Shown in pieces: positions 37,401 through 48,909 of a DNA stretch of 64,000 bases. Positions within the stretch are counted from its first letter, which is position 1; each line of letters starts with the position of its first letter. Both the position numbers and the translations under genes were made by a program. The notes beneath the pieces were generated by a model. That model did no database searches. It saw only the letters and a program-made list of their open reading frames with translations, and was not told the DNA's origin. Origin of the DNA: Volvox africanus (taxonomy: Eukaryota; Chlorophyta; Chlorophyceae; Chlamydomonadales; Volvocaceae); NCBI GenBank assembly GCA_030268105.1, contig BSDZ01000094.1, positions 4,498,501-4,562,500 on the forward strand, written 5' to 3'.

Positions 37401-39340
37401 TGCTCCAAAAGCATCTCGGGCCAAGCCTGCACGAGTAATTGAGCCTACACACATACAGCAGAGGCGGATAAAAGGATGCACTGTGAATCTCTGAGCAAAG
37501 AAGGAGATGAAGATGTGAGGATGCGCAGTGTGCAATGGCGGTCAAAAGGCCCTGGACATCGTGTATCGGCGACAGACAAACACATACAGCAATGCAGAGT
37601 ACGGAACAGAGCACCTTCGTTCCCTGATACTTCCCGCCGGGGGTCAGCCCCCAGCATGGTGAGCAACCTAGCAAGGTGACAGGTGCGGGTAATTACCTGC
37701 AGCTCCATGGCGAACGCCACTGCTTGTCTTGCAGTGAGGAAGGCCAGGATGAAGGAGTCACCCTGAGCACGGGAGAAACGAAAGGGGAGGTAGGGGAAGA
37801 GGGGACGATAATATGATGTGGGATAGGATGTATGGGAAGATGTATAAGAAAAGCGAGGAGGGGGGAAGGGCGGGAGCGAAAATGGTACGTGCGTGAGAAA
37901 GGTACATACATTTAAGCTCAGGCTGACTTCGTCCCGTTCGACCCAGTCTCCTGCCCGCCTCTCCTTCCCCACTCCATCGACGTCATCTTATGTTTGGTTA
38001 ATTTCATGCTGAAGGATGTCGCTGAGTGGAATCGTTGGTAGAGTTTCGCGTTAGGGCCCTAGTGGTTGTGGGGTTGAGAAAGGGTTGTGGGGTTGGGTCT
38101 AGGGATTTAGGATTTTTTCTCATGGTGTATCCTCCCCTCCAGGCGCGCATACTTCAGTTGCCGACTCATAGCCTCCATGGACGAGCAGCAGGCGGCGCAC
38201 GCAGGTGTGGTGCAGCCGCACGGCCTCCGACATGACATCTGCCGGCAGCGCCTCCCAGAGCGTTGTCGAGTCCTGAGGTTTTACGGCAGCCGCAGCGATA
38301 CAGCGTGTGAGGACCATGGCGCCAAACATGGGGCAAGTGGAGATGCCACACGGAGGGAGGCCTCACGCAAAGAAGGCGGTGAAGAACAGCCTTGCTGGGT
38401 GATGCCCAAGACATACGCCGTGACTGTAACACGGGGGAAGGTGGGAACCTAGGACTGAACCCAGGAATGTTTTAAACGATCCCACTGAAGCAAGCACGGG
38501 CCTGGTCTTTGGGAACCTTCAGCAAGTCCATCATCTGCTAAAAAGCAAATGCATTAACATATGTAAACACCGATATTAATACTCAGATAGGTTTGAGTCA
38601 GGGCAGAAGCTACGGCGCGACTAATGCCCCCGGAGGTTCAGAGTTCAAATTCTTCCAGTGTCTTTAGTGTCAGAGGGGTGATGATTCAGTGACTGGGCAT
38701 TCTTTAGTCTTGATGGATCGCACAGGACTGGGTTATAGTGGCTTGTAAGCTGACGGGGAGCAGAGTTGATTGTGCCGTCAATCCCGCTGACGCTGGTGGT
38801 GGGCGATGAACCCAAGATATATAATTTTAGATGTTGCCGCTGGAGATGAAAGCCGCAACTCCTTAAAACTTACGCTTACACACGCACACGCACACAGGTA
38901 CGCTGTGCCCTGCTGATGCCCTAACCAACACGAAGCTCACCTGGATGTCGGTCACCACGAGGGCCACTGGCTCCCCTGACACGCCCTTGTGGCGCTGCTT
39001 CCAATCACATGCACCGCCTCGGGAGCGCCGCCGCTGGCGGCGCCGCCATATCACCCAGCCGCCGCCACCCGCGAGTGCTGCCACCGCTAACGTCGACACG
39101 ACCAGCGCTGACACGAGGGTTTCTCTGCTGATGCCGCTCGCACTGGTTGATGCCATGGCTGGTAAGGGCCAAAGTCCATGTGTTGGCGAGGTGGGGCGAG
39201 GAGAGGTGGGGAGAGGTGGGGCAAGGTGGGGCGGGGCAGGAAAGGGTTGGGCAGGAAAGGGCGAGGCGAGTTGATTCATAATCAGCTGAGCTCCGGTGAA
39301 ACCCTCGAGGCGTGGCAGGGTGAGGGCGCACAGCGACGGC

Positions 39341-39375
<35 letters not shown>

Positions 39376-42300
39376 CGGTGGTGGGACATCAACTGCAGAA
39401 TGACTCAGACGTGAGGGTCGGTATGGGCACCTGCAATGTCCAGTCGCCACCGTGACACGAAGCCCTCCCCTCCCTGCTCAAAAACCAAGGCGTTGCCAAG
39501 AACCACGGAAACCTCCAGCTCCCCTCGCGATACAATAGCAACATAATGTCCCACTGTGCAGGTTTCGACGGCAATGGGTCTCATCCACACCTGGCTTTGT
39601 GTAGTTGGGGCTGGGGGGGCTTGGCGTGAAGGCGATTGAGGCCACGTACTTATCCAGGTATTCCTACAAAGTCCATGTAACTATCCAATCTGGGTTGAAC
39701 TTGATTTTAGGATTTAGTATTTAAAAGTATTGAGGTTTTGATGCGTGGGTTTCTTTAGGGGTCCTCAAGAGCTCTTCATCCGGAGCATCCTTACCTGGGG
39801 GCTACCACCCCACACGACCTGCGTAAGAAAACCCGTCGTCCAGATCCATGCACTTAGCTTTTCCTTGCGAGGCCTCATCCGCTGATCAGGGTCTTTAGAG
39901 CTACACCCCAAATCCACACACATGCAAACACACACACACACACACAAAGACATACAGCCTCCCTCCAAAAGCCGGACACAGTTCAGCAAGGAATGACTTT
40001 CCTTCCTCCCTCCCGAATACATTCTTTACTAATTGACTTCCCCCCAACACCGCCAGCCCCCAGCCGCATCTTTACCTGTCGGGTGTAAAACGCCACGAGC
40101 TCCTCTTGGCCAGCTCGTAGCGCACTGTCCAGGCTCCGGGGCGATGGCGGCGGCGGTGAAGCAAGCCCCCCCTGCAGTGCCGGCGGCGGCGAGGCTGCGT
40201 TTGCCTGCGTCGCCGAGCCGCTGCTGCCCTGACCTTCGAAAGATTGCTCGTCCAACACAACACTCCCGTTCTCCAGGCCGGCCAGGATGCGGCCAAGAAC
40301 GTCACTGCAGTCGGCCGTTGGCACGGGTGATCGCTCCGTTGTATAGAGCACCCATTTAGTAAGCGGGAGGTCTCCAGTTCCTAACTGAATGTCAGCATGC
40401 TGGTACACGTGAAAGAGGAGTGTATGACACATTGAGACCTATGTGTTGAAGCAATGCCAGTTAGACGGAACTTGAGGCTCGGCTGGCCAATCACCAGAAG
40501 AGCCATCCAATGTCAGATAAACTGAACACCTGCTGCTTGTGTGTGCGTTCATAGACATACAGGCAGCAGGATGACTGCCTCATTCAGCACTCTAGCTACT
40601 ATATATCACATATGTACGCTTCGTTAAGTTGGTGCCCAGTGACGCGAAGGGGAGGGATGCGTGGGCGAGGGACTTAGCGAGGCTGAGGAGCTGGCTGCCG
40701 GAGCCAAAGCTAGAAGTGGCAGCGGACCCATTCGCCGGCAATCTCTCTTCCGCGCCGTGCTCCGTTCAAAACTGACCTTACGGAGCTGAGCCATGTCATG
40801 CCGACTGACTGCGCAAGGGAACCTACCCGGCGCCGGCTCCATCATGATGAAGGACACTACAAACGTGCGCCTCGGGGGCTATACGCTCGGTGCCCGATAT
40901 AGAACGGCAGGCAGGACGCAGCGCCCGCCACCCCGCAGCCCTTCGGAACACTTGCCGAGTTCAGACCACGTTGCACCTGGCACCCCTTTCACTCCCCTCG
41001 CACCTCCCGAGTTCCCTCAAGACCGTAACCCCCGCACTTGTATTTCATGTGGTACGGCATCCGCAGGTCCCAGGCGCGGTTGGGATGTTGCCGTGTGAAC
41101 GCAATCGCGGTCATGGCGGCCGCCATGACGTCCCGATCATAGCCCGCTTCTGCCCACTTGGCAACCGAGTCAGTCGCCACGAAGTGCTCCCGAACCGGAG
41201 CCACAGTCTGGAGCAGCGGCTCCGGCTCGGCGACGTCATAGCGGTCCAGTGAGGCCAGGTAGGCGAGCAGCTCCCAAGATATGTATTGAGCCACCAGCGG
41301 CATCCTGCACGCACGCGGCATTCGTAATATAAACTAATTACTAATAACTAATCATAATGATAAATAATAACAATAATAATTCATTTATATTAACATATTT
41401 ATTAATAAATATGTTTTAGTATAATAAGGTAACATTTACAACAAAAACGCAATTAAGGCACAATAACGTGGTCAGGGGTTGCGGCTTTCCATCGTAATGA
41501 TGTTTTTCCTTCCCACGTCCCCTTTACCCACCTCCCCTATAGGGCGTCTGCGCCTCCTCTTCCCACGTGAAATGGACAAGGATTCCTTTCGTCGCTGTAT
41601 ACGTGGGACGCTAAGTGACTCTTTAAGTTTGTGGCAGCTGATCAGCCCCTTGGTCAGCCCCACGCGGCCCGCCGTCAGCCCGTACGTGCGCAGCACCCCT
41701 ATGTCAGATTCGCCGCAGCCAGCTAGCCAATCACTCAGCCCCACCGTGGCTACAGCTAACCTTAAGCCGTTTATTTACTGGGCCCACTGCTGAAATATGC
41801 CCCGAACTGCTGGCATCTTTGTGACAGCGCCCAAATAGTGTTTGATGTAGTGCCCATTCCAATAGGACCCCCGACACCCACCCCCGGTTGATGGCGCCGG
41901 CCAGGTTGCTTCCCGGGGAGAGAGGGGCATGGTTGACCCGCGTGAGGTTGGGGTTGCCATCCAGCTGGTAATCGGTGCCAAGCGGGCAGAGGTCCCGAGT
42001 GCAGCTCCTCAGCTGCCCGCTACCGCCCCCGGAGCGGTCCCACACCTCATGCGAGCCAGGTACGGGCCACACACTAAGGCGGCTCATGTTGACGGTTGGC
42101 CTGAATTCTTGCCGGATGAGCATCTGGTCGTGCAAAATGGGGGTTCGGGGGAAGCAAGGAATGCGGGGCCCAGTTCGCAATCCAGGGCGAAGTCTTGAGG
42201 AGGGGAGAAGGGGGGGAATGAAATACCCGCTCGGACAGTGCTCGCCACCGTTTTCGGGCACCATCTCTCCCCCACGCACCCATCACCTCCATCCAGCTTC

Positions 42301-45300
42301 GCTTCCGTTCCGCCTTCGCCCTTCACCCGATTTTATCATTGCAAGGTGCGCAGCGGCTGTAGGTTCCTGTGACTCATGTGACCCATTGTGTTTTCTGTTT
42401 CCACTTGCCCGCTACCGCCGCTTACAGACCGCCTGGCCTCTTCCTCTTCCTCGTCTTGCCCGTAGCCCAAAAGGCCCACCCCTGCCATGCCACGGTCAAC
42501 ACACCGTGTCATGGTCCGCATCCCCTGCTGGCACATATAAACCCCTGCCTCACCCGCATCTGCGGCACATACACCGCCAGCACCATCGCGCACTGCCCTC
42601 TCGCAAAGCCCAAGCTACCGTGCGTGCACCCCTCGTCTGGCTCAAAGGGGGCCGAGGCCGCCAGCAACCCCGCCATGATTCGGAACGCCTGCTCCGCTGC
42701 CGGCGTGTCCAGCAACGGCTTGAAAGTGACGGGGTCGAAGTGCACGCCCTGCTGCGACCCATGGGTTTGCGCGATGGTGGACCAAATCGCCTGGATCATC
42801 GTCAGTCGCCGGCAGGCTGCGAGCACCAGCGCGTTCACGGGGTCAGAGTTTATCCTGACAGAGTATGAGGTGATGAAACGAAAGTGATGTGCATAATCGG
42901 TGTTCCGATCCGTGCCATCCGAAACCAGTTTTCCAGTATACGCCCTCAACCCACCTACCAACCCACCTACCAACCCACCAATCCACCAACCGCCCCGCTA
43001 TAACCTCAGGTTCGCATGCGTGTGAGGAAGTCAAGGCTTGACGAAAATGTCAAAGTGATCCTTGATAAACCCGAAGAACAGGCAGCAATGAGTATCCCTT
43101 TTGGTTCTTATGCCAAAGGTGATCGGGTGCGGAATTGGTTCGTCGAGTGCCTCGAGCAAGGAACGGCGGATCAAACCCGCCCGCTGTGTCTTCGCTTGCA
43201 AGCTATATCCCGTCGCGCCATTTGGCCCCGATTGACCAACCAGCTGACACTGCCATTACGATAATACCCTACAACCCTAAAACTCACATGCGCCCCGAGG
43301 AAGGCACAGCGGATAGGGAGGCACTGACGTGTCTATCGCGCTCCGGTTGCTCCCGGCCTCTTCCGCTCCTGCCGCAGCCGCTTTTGTCGCTGCTTTCTGT
43401 GCATGCGTGTAGGCCTTAACGTAGTCCAGCACGCCTTGCCATGTCTTAGGCACCTGCATCCGCGTCATATCGGTATATGTACACCTTAAGCGCAAATACA
43501 TAAATTGCCCAAACAGATACGAGCCCACCAAGCACACGAGAAACTAGATCTGGACATTTGGTTCGTGGCCCGTTCCCGGAAGCGAGTCGGGAAAAGCTGC
43601 AAGATGCGTCTGCCTCCCCAGTCCCCGCAGGCGCAGGGCCCACCGCAGCGGCTGTGAGGCAGCTCCTCAACCTGCACATGGAATCGGCAGTAACCTGCTG
43701 ACGACGAAAACCCTTAGACCCTTAGACCTTGAAACCCTTAGACCCTAACACCCTTAGATCCTAAAATCCTTCGACCTTCAAACCCTACGAATTCATGGAG
43801 CTGAGGTCCTCCGCCCCCGGCCGCGCTTGCCCTTCTTCGGGCCACCCACAGCTCGTTTTGCTGACCACAGCTCCCAACGTCACCGCCTTCGTCCCGCATC
43901 CCGTCAAAATATTTACACAAGGCCCGGGAAGGTCATGTATAGCTTTCATCCAGAACGTAATCACCCTCTTCAGAGCCGTGCCGATGAGCCGATGACACCT
44001 AGCCCACAACTACCGCCACCGCTTATATGTGTTAAGCACCGGCGACCGCCGTCTAAGGGGGCACTGCTTACCGCCACCTCTGGTCGTTGGGCTGCTCATC
44101 GCCGGTGGCGGTCACGGACCGCGTGTCCCTCCTTTCCGCCCTTTCGGTCATTTATTAATCCATGTAACTAGCATACCCCTTGGGATAGGTCCGAAATAGG
44201 TCCCACGGAACACACAACTGCCGACGCCCCAGAGCGCTCCGAGATCAAATCCCACTAGCTGCCTCCGCTCAGCTGCGACCGCACGGTGTGGTACCCCTTT
44301 CCAGTCCCCATCGACGGCGGAAGGCTGAGTCCGGTGAGGGCCTCACCGTTAGGTTCAGGCGGTCAAACACATCCTTCCGGTTGATGAGGTACATGGTGGA
44401 TCCGTCAAGAGGCATGCTCACAATCTGGCCGCGATAAGACGCCAGTTGCAGGCGAAAGAGCTGGTAAATATCCGACCATTCCACGCCACTTGTCGGTGAA
44501 TCCACCAGATGGCTGCAGGAATGGTATCCGGGACCATGAGGTATAACTTCAGAATTCGGAAAAAAGTTGTGTTAAGGATGTCTCGACTTTTGCCAAATCT
44601 GGATGCTCCTACCCTGAGATCAGGTCGATCTTTTCTTTTTTATCCCTTAGTCGTACGGGTTCCTGTCCCCGTACGACTGTGCGACTGTATGTAAGACTGC
44701 ACGTTCAGTGTATGACACTTAAATGGCCCCGCCCCTGCGACTGCGATGCGCTCTATGGAATCCTGATTCTATAGAGAGCATCTATCCGTAACAGGCGCAT
44801 CCAAAAATATAACCTCATGCCCGGGAAGTGCTCTGACATACCTCAGGTCAAGGGATATTCCCATGTCAGCAAGGTGCTGGGTTGTGAGTGTCGTCTGTAG
44901 CCACACCGCGTGCTGGCGCGACGGTGGCAGAGCGGCGTCCCGAATGATAGAATCGAGCAACCCTCGCAATGGCTGAATTTCAAGTTCAATAGGTACGCCA
45001 TAGCGCTCGGAAAAGCTCATTAAGGTTGGCCTCAGCCAGTCCTCATATATATCTGGGAGTAAGACACGCAGGGATGGAACCGATACCTGCATCCATTTTG
45101 TTATATTGGTGGTGAAGTGTACGAGAAGGACCAACGGGTTACCTTATCCATACGTTGAGGAGCCGGCGGGAAGGGTGCGACAATGGTCGAAAAGGAAGCG
45201 ACTCGCACAATCGCGCATACTTACCGTGGGCCCGTCGGTGTCTATCCAGCACTGATACAATCCCTTCAAGATACCTGGCTTTAGATCCTGGCTGCTTTTT

Positions 45301-45619
45301 CGAGTCGAGTTACCTGTGAAGCAACTGCTTCCGCAGGACGGGGGACGATAGCGTGGCGGTCAGAATAACGACTCACTAGCACAAACATATTACAAAACGT
45401 TTTTACTGCGATGTAGTTTTGTGTTTCCTTTGTACCCTGTGCACACCTGTTTATGGACGAATGAATTTTGCTTGCGCAGGTAGAGATTAGTGTGTCAGTA
45501 CCGTTATTGCTGAATGTTATTTGTGCGGTACAGGGCCAACAAAGCACCAGCCCAAGAAGCAGAAGTGAACCAGAAGTAATGACCATAGTGGAACTTGAAC
45601 TTGTCAAGTGAGCCGGCAT
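28456..45619 (-). CDS. Receptor-type tandem (C1-C2) class III nucleotide cyclase with solute-binding ectodomain
   Basis: Class III cyclases make cAMP or cGMP from ATP or GTP. The start ATG at 45619 begins a signal peptide (hydrophobic core L-L-L-L-G-L-V-L). A bacterial solute-binding-type ectodomain follows over many exons to about 40 kb, then a transmembrane helix with basic stop-transfer R-R-R-Q-R-R-R at about 39.1 kb. C1: V-T-D-I-Q-D-S-T (first metal Asp), H-G-G-Y-E, G-D-S-F (second metal Asp), a large insertion, then [10 protein letters not shown]2: D-A-P-F-G start without metal Asp, S-H-E-L-C-E, a second insertion, R-G-L-R-M-R-A-G-I, and [11 protein letters not shown] where active partners have N-x-x-x-R. 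The tail contains a Gly-Thr/Gly-Met repeat and ends at 28456. Key junctions (38941/38277, 30450/29881) are phase-compatible. Its paralogue lies 3.3 kb upstream. Family is sure; substrate and activity are not. Confidence 0.85.
28600..28836. repeat. Coding hexanucleotide repeat (CCCCGT/CCCCAT)n
   Basis: About 237 bases of tandem CCCCGT units, with CCCCAT variants clustered at about 28739-28805. On the minus strand it is read in frame in the cyclase tail as alternating Gly-Thr with Gly-Met patches. Other frames stay open as Pro-Arg, Val-Pro and Gly-Arg shadows, which are artefacts of the repeat. Confidence 0.9.
29447..33195 (-). other. Cyclase homology domain C2 of the left gene
   Basis: C2 begins [11 protein letters not shown] at about 33.19 kb, continues in exon 32787-32667 (G-Q-V-C-A-V-F, A-H-W-A, T-A-P-W-P) and 32197 downward (E-L-L-S-H-E-L-C-E). 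An insertion of several hundred residues (32.15-30.5 kb) follows. The domain resumes with L-L-R-G-L-R, and the exon starting at 29881 continues [24 protein letters not shown]. The Asn and Arg of catalytic C2 halves are Val and Lys here. Confidence 0.75.
30330..30418. repeat. (CA)n / CATACACACA microsatellite
   Basis: Alternating CA with a regular CATACACACA ten-base period. On the sense strand of the cyclase gene it is a TG-rich tract starting a few dozen bases after the splice donor at about 30450. Confidence 0.9.
34049..38970 (-). other. Cyclase homology domain C1 of the left gene, split by a long insertion
   Basis: The N-half lies in exons ending at 38941 (V-T-D-I-Q), about 38277-38156 (D-S-T-T-L-W-E-A-L to G-G-Y-E-S-A-T-E) and about 37763-37698 (G-D-S-F-I-L-A-F). 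The C-half is an exon of about 34.35 kb-34049 with [14 protein letters not shown] and H-G-G-Q-V-L-M-S. Between them, about 36.9-34.56 kb encodes some 800 residues of Ser/Gly/Ala-rich, Gln-rich sequence. Both metal-binding aspartates are present. At the Asn/Arg positions it has Ala and Lys (C-V-A-A-C-K-A-L). Confidence 0.8.
38731..38815 (+). repeat. Dispersed repeat, copy B (SINE-like?)
   Basis: It begins GGTTATAGTGGCTTG and matches 9996-10085 with substitutions and a gap. About 70-100 bases upstream, GAGTTCAAATTCTT loosely resembles a tRNA B box, so a tRNA-derived SINE is possible. It lies in a cyclase intron between the V-T-D-I-Q and D-S-T-T exons. Confidence 0.45.
39342..39372. repeat. (CAG)n trinucleotide repeat
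   Basis: About ten CAG units on the plus strand. On the minus strand the frame that runs on into the transmembrane exon reads them as poly-Leu, so they may be coding if that exon begins at about 39.4 kb instead of near 39.16 kb. Not resolved. Confidence 0.8.
41328..41420. repeat. AT-rich island in ectodomain intron
   Basis: A nearly pure A/T stretch with TAAT/ATAAT units inside an intron of the left cyclase, between exons near 41.6 and 41.3 kb. No open frame. Confidence 0.7.
42947..42995. repeat. ACCCACCTACCA minisatellite
   Basis: Three to four copies of an approximately 12-base CCACCTACCAAC unit close to the start of an ectodomain exon of the left cyclase, probably intronic. Confidence 0.7.
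43707..43770. repeat. Telomere-like tract (CCCTTAGA)n
   Basis: Degenerate repeats of CCCTTAGA/CCCTAA type resemble the volvocine telomere repeat TTTTAGGG read on the other strand. The tract sits in or between ectodomain exons of the left cyclase. Confidence 0.55.
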
Positions 45620-46886
45620 TCTCACGGTTATGCGAATTTAAAACGTTGTTACATCTCTGTAATTGCCATGAGCTTGTAAGACACCACTGGCCCTTCCGAT
45701 TTGGTCGCTTCCGTCCCCCTAGCCTATCACTAATCTTCCCCATTAACATCTCAACATGAGCTACTGAACTTTCAGGTGAAATTGCATAAGCTAGATAACA
45801 CTTTGTTTACTAGCAGAGCCCCAAGTTGAATTACATAGCATTATACGAAAAATCTCAACCGCCAACGAAAACTTTGCGGCCTGGCGTCCATTGTAAATTT
45901 GAAGGTCCAATGGGTGCCCTTACCTATCCTGAAATTAAAATATAACCTATGTTTGCTTATCCAGTCCACATACTACAGTTACACTAAACGCGACGGCGGG
46001 TAGCGCCATTACGGTACGTGAAACTCAACAGAACGGCGGACTCCAGAAAAATATTATGATTTCATAGCCTAGACGGACAATATCCCACAGGTTGCCAATT
46101 AAACCAGTGCTCCCACATGTGATCCTACGTGACTTCCAGTTTAGTGTAACCTGCATAATACGTTCGGACCCAAACAGACTGGGCTTGATTACTCAGAGTT
46201 CAAACCAACTTTGCTGAGATACTGGTTTCTTACTGAATGTATTTCCCGTCCCAGGCCCTTGTTATTGGGCACAAGGAATGGCCGAATGCAGGCCATCATG
46301 CGCCTGCTCTGGACGACTGCATACAATTGATATTAATCATAACAAATATTCGAATAAATAATTAGCGTTATTCTTTAAAACCATTATTAACAGGTCCAGC
46401 AATTCCAGAGTACGGCACGGGTTCACGAAGGGTTCATCCTTCGTAAGAGAAGCTTAGGTAAGCAATTATATCTTCGTACACAATTATTTCCGGGTTGCTT
46501 GCGTGCATTTTCTATTGAACTATTCTCCGCCCGGATGCCGATGTCGGTCGCGGTCGGTAGGTAAGGAGGTAAGGAAGCCCAAGAAATACTATGCGCCAAG
46601 TGCTATAGTGAAGCAGCTTACATTCGCTATGTTCTTCTCTGGTTGAAAGGCTTCCGTCGCGCTCAAAGGCTACTGTTTATTCAGGATTTCCGGGCGGCGC
46701 CGCATTCCAACCCACTGGATCCCGAGGCAAATGCCTGTACGGGAAATCCAATGGTTGCACAGCCTTATTGATAACCGCATTATATCGTAATTTACAGAGT
46801 CTTTAATCCAACGGCTTGACTACCGAAGGATACACCGTAGCGTAGTGTCAGGTATGTACCAGGGTGTACCTGCACCTACCTGAACG

Positions 46887-46926
46887 CAGTCCCAGTCCCA
46901 GTCCCAGTCCCAGTCCCAGTCCCAGC
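46887..46926. repeat. CAGTCC hexanucleotide repeat
   Basis: About six tandem copies of CAGTCC in the intergenic region. The minus-strand frame reading W-D-W-D is a by-product of the repeat. Confidence 0.85.
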
Positions 46927-47630
46927 CCCCAGCTTCAGTCTTCCATGAAGTCGTGCATGAACAGTAGTAGCGGTACATGGCAGTAGCAGCAGCAGGAGTA
47001 GAGAGCACTTGCTGAAGATTGTAATACCATTAACGTGGTCTTCATTGCCATATCGGTCTTGACCTGCATGCACCGCTTACGTGTGAGCGGGCGGACACCG
47101 ACAGGGGGCGTTCCTCCCTCTCTCTCTCAAGGAAACCAAGGGTCCCTCCCCTCATGACACCCCACCCCCTAACGAGACGCAGCACCATGAGGGATAGGCC
47201 GGTCGCATTACGTAGGCCACTCACCTACACGTCCGAATGCACAGAATCCTCATTAACAACAGATCACGGAACCAGCAAGGACAAATTGCCCCCAAACCGC
47301 ATAATCCCAATAATGGTTTTGACACCCGGCAACGTTGTTTTGTCAGGAAGTCGCATCAAGTTGCGGCTCCATCAAGTCATGGAGCGAACTACTGCCGCTA
47401 CCCACATCGCCCCTCCTGTCCAACAATACGTACTCTACCCAGCAGTAACCAATTAAAAGACCGTAACAGTCCAGAGTTGATCTGACACTGTGGAGCGTAG
47501 CCTATGTATCAGCTGGTGGCGGCCATGGCGTCAGGGAGGGGTGTAAAGACAACGGATCCCTGCTGTGTCTGCACAAGTTCACGTTGCGACGAGAACACAA
47601 TACGGAAACGTGTGTGTGTGTATGTGCATT

Positions 47631-47690
47631 TATCTCTTTCCCTGTCTCTCTGTCTCCCCTCCCCCCTCTCTCTCTTTTTCTCTCTGTCCA
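47631..47690. repeat. Pyrimidine-rich CT tract
   Basis: A C/T-only stretch with CTCTCTGTCTC units. No gene is associated. Confidence 0.8.
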
Positions 47691-48648
47691 ACAACAGATT
47701 GATATATGATTAACAGATATCAACCATACAGCGCGAACCCATATACATGAGCGAGCAATCTGGCCAACAAGCAGATGCGAGGATGAGGTGTGCGAAATAG
47801 AGCAGTATCTAAATGAATAGGTATGTTTGCCGGGAAACGCGCAGATGCAGCACTCGTGTCCGCCAAATGTGTCCCTCTCAGGCCCCCCCATCGCCCCCAG
47901 TTGCAGCTCAATAACTCGACACTTCACACTAGGCGGCGCAGAGCACAGAAACATCCGCATGTGCGAAATGAATGCGTTTTCATCCGCAATGACAGATGCC
48001 CAGACAGACGGACACACGGACAGACGGACGGACAGACGAACACGGCAAGGGCAAGACGGCGGTCCTGGTAGTCAGGCGGCAATTTGGCCCGACTCGTACA
48101 CACACATACACATACAATGCAGATAACACATACACATACACACAAAGCGCCGCTGCTCTCATTGCAAGTCGCAACGAGCGCATTTTGTGAGCTGGTTGCG
48201 ACTTATCCCAGCCTCGTTAAGGGGGGGTAGGGGTAAATGCATTGCGGACCGGCCGCCCCAATAAGTGTCTGCGGCCAAATCCAGTCTTCCTCGTACCTTG
48301 CACTCAGGTACAGCCCAATGCAGGGACGATGCGCGAAGGCTAGTTTCAGCCCACGACGCGGCCACCGTCGTCTATAACAACAACTCATTACTCGTTTCAA
48401 TTTGCCGAACAGTTTTCCACGTAAGTTCATACACCAAAAAACTATTTTCAATATCATTACCCCCAGAAGCCACAATGGACTAAAACCCTAACCACAACCA
48501 TTCCCATGTCCATCACAATAACCAAGGGTCAGAAATCCACACTTCCGCTCCCGCAGCGGATCGACCCTGCGTTTTACCTTTTAACATTTCATATTATATT
48601 CTCTCACATAATCTCCTGTGATGGTGCCACGGTACAGGGCTGAGGGAT

Positions 48649-48653
48649 TTACA
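48649..48653 (-). terminator. TGTAA polyadenylation signal of the right cyclase
   Basis: TTACA on the plus strand (TGTAA on the minus) lies about 260 bases after the stop at 48910, a usual distance for volvocine 3' UTRs. Confidence 0.5.
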
Positions 48654-48909
48654 TTGGCCTTCACTAGGCCGTTCAAAGTCCGAATCTCTGACTCATAACC
48701 GACCGTGTCCGCATCTGACGGCTCTCGAGGATGGCTCTTCGAGGGAGGGCATCCCTGTCAATTCATTAAGACGACATGTGCCGTTCTGGTGGCCTGACCT
48801 CTGACAGCCCAAATCTGATCCCAACATCGCTACCAGACTGCGATTTGCCCGACAGCATAGCTTTATCCCCAGCACTGAGCTGCCTGCTCTCTCAGCTCTC
48901 TCAACATTC

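Larger units (their letters stand above)
41000..45619 (-). other. Solute-binding-protein-like ectodomain of the left cyclase
   Basis: Exons encode features of bacterial periplasmic binding proteins of the extracellular solute-binding type: a signal peptide (from 45619), [11 protein letters not shown] near 45.07 kb, [12 protein letters not shown] near 44.39 kb, [11 protein letters not shown] near 43.44 kb, [10 protein letters not shown] near 42.73 kb, G-S-H-E-V-W-D-R near 42.04 kb and H-P-N-R-A-W-D-L-R near 41.07 kb. These are order-preserving and in the extracellular half of the protein. The ligand cannot be told from sequence; sugars or other small solutes are typical of the family. Confidence 0.75.
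45620..48909. other. Intergenic region between the two cyclase genes
   Basis: About 3.3 kb. Its right end holds the 3' UTR of the right cyclase and its left end the promoter of the left cyclase. Open frames are short and unconvincing on both strands. It contains a CAGTCC repeat (46887-46926), a pyrimidine-rich tract (47631-47690), ACGGACAGACGG repeats (about 48001-48040) and CA microsatellites (about 48100-48145). Confidence 0.55.

Noticed and set aside
38590..38665. Possible tRNA gene
   Set aside because: Only a weak B-box-like GTTCAAATTC is present. No acceptor stem or anticodon arm can be folded by eye. It was kept only as support for a SINE-like repeat.
47154..47456. 100-residue plus-strand open frame between the cyclases
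   Set aside because: No domain, no neighbouring exon and no supporting signal; consistent with chance.
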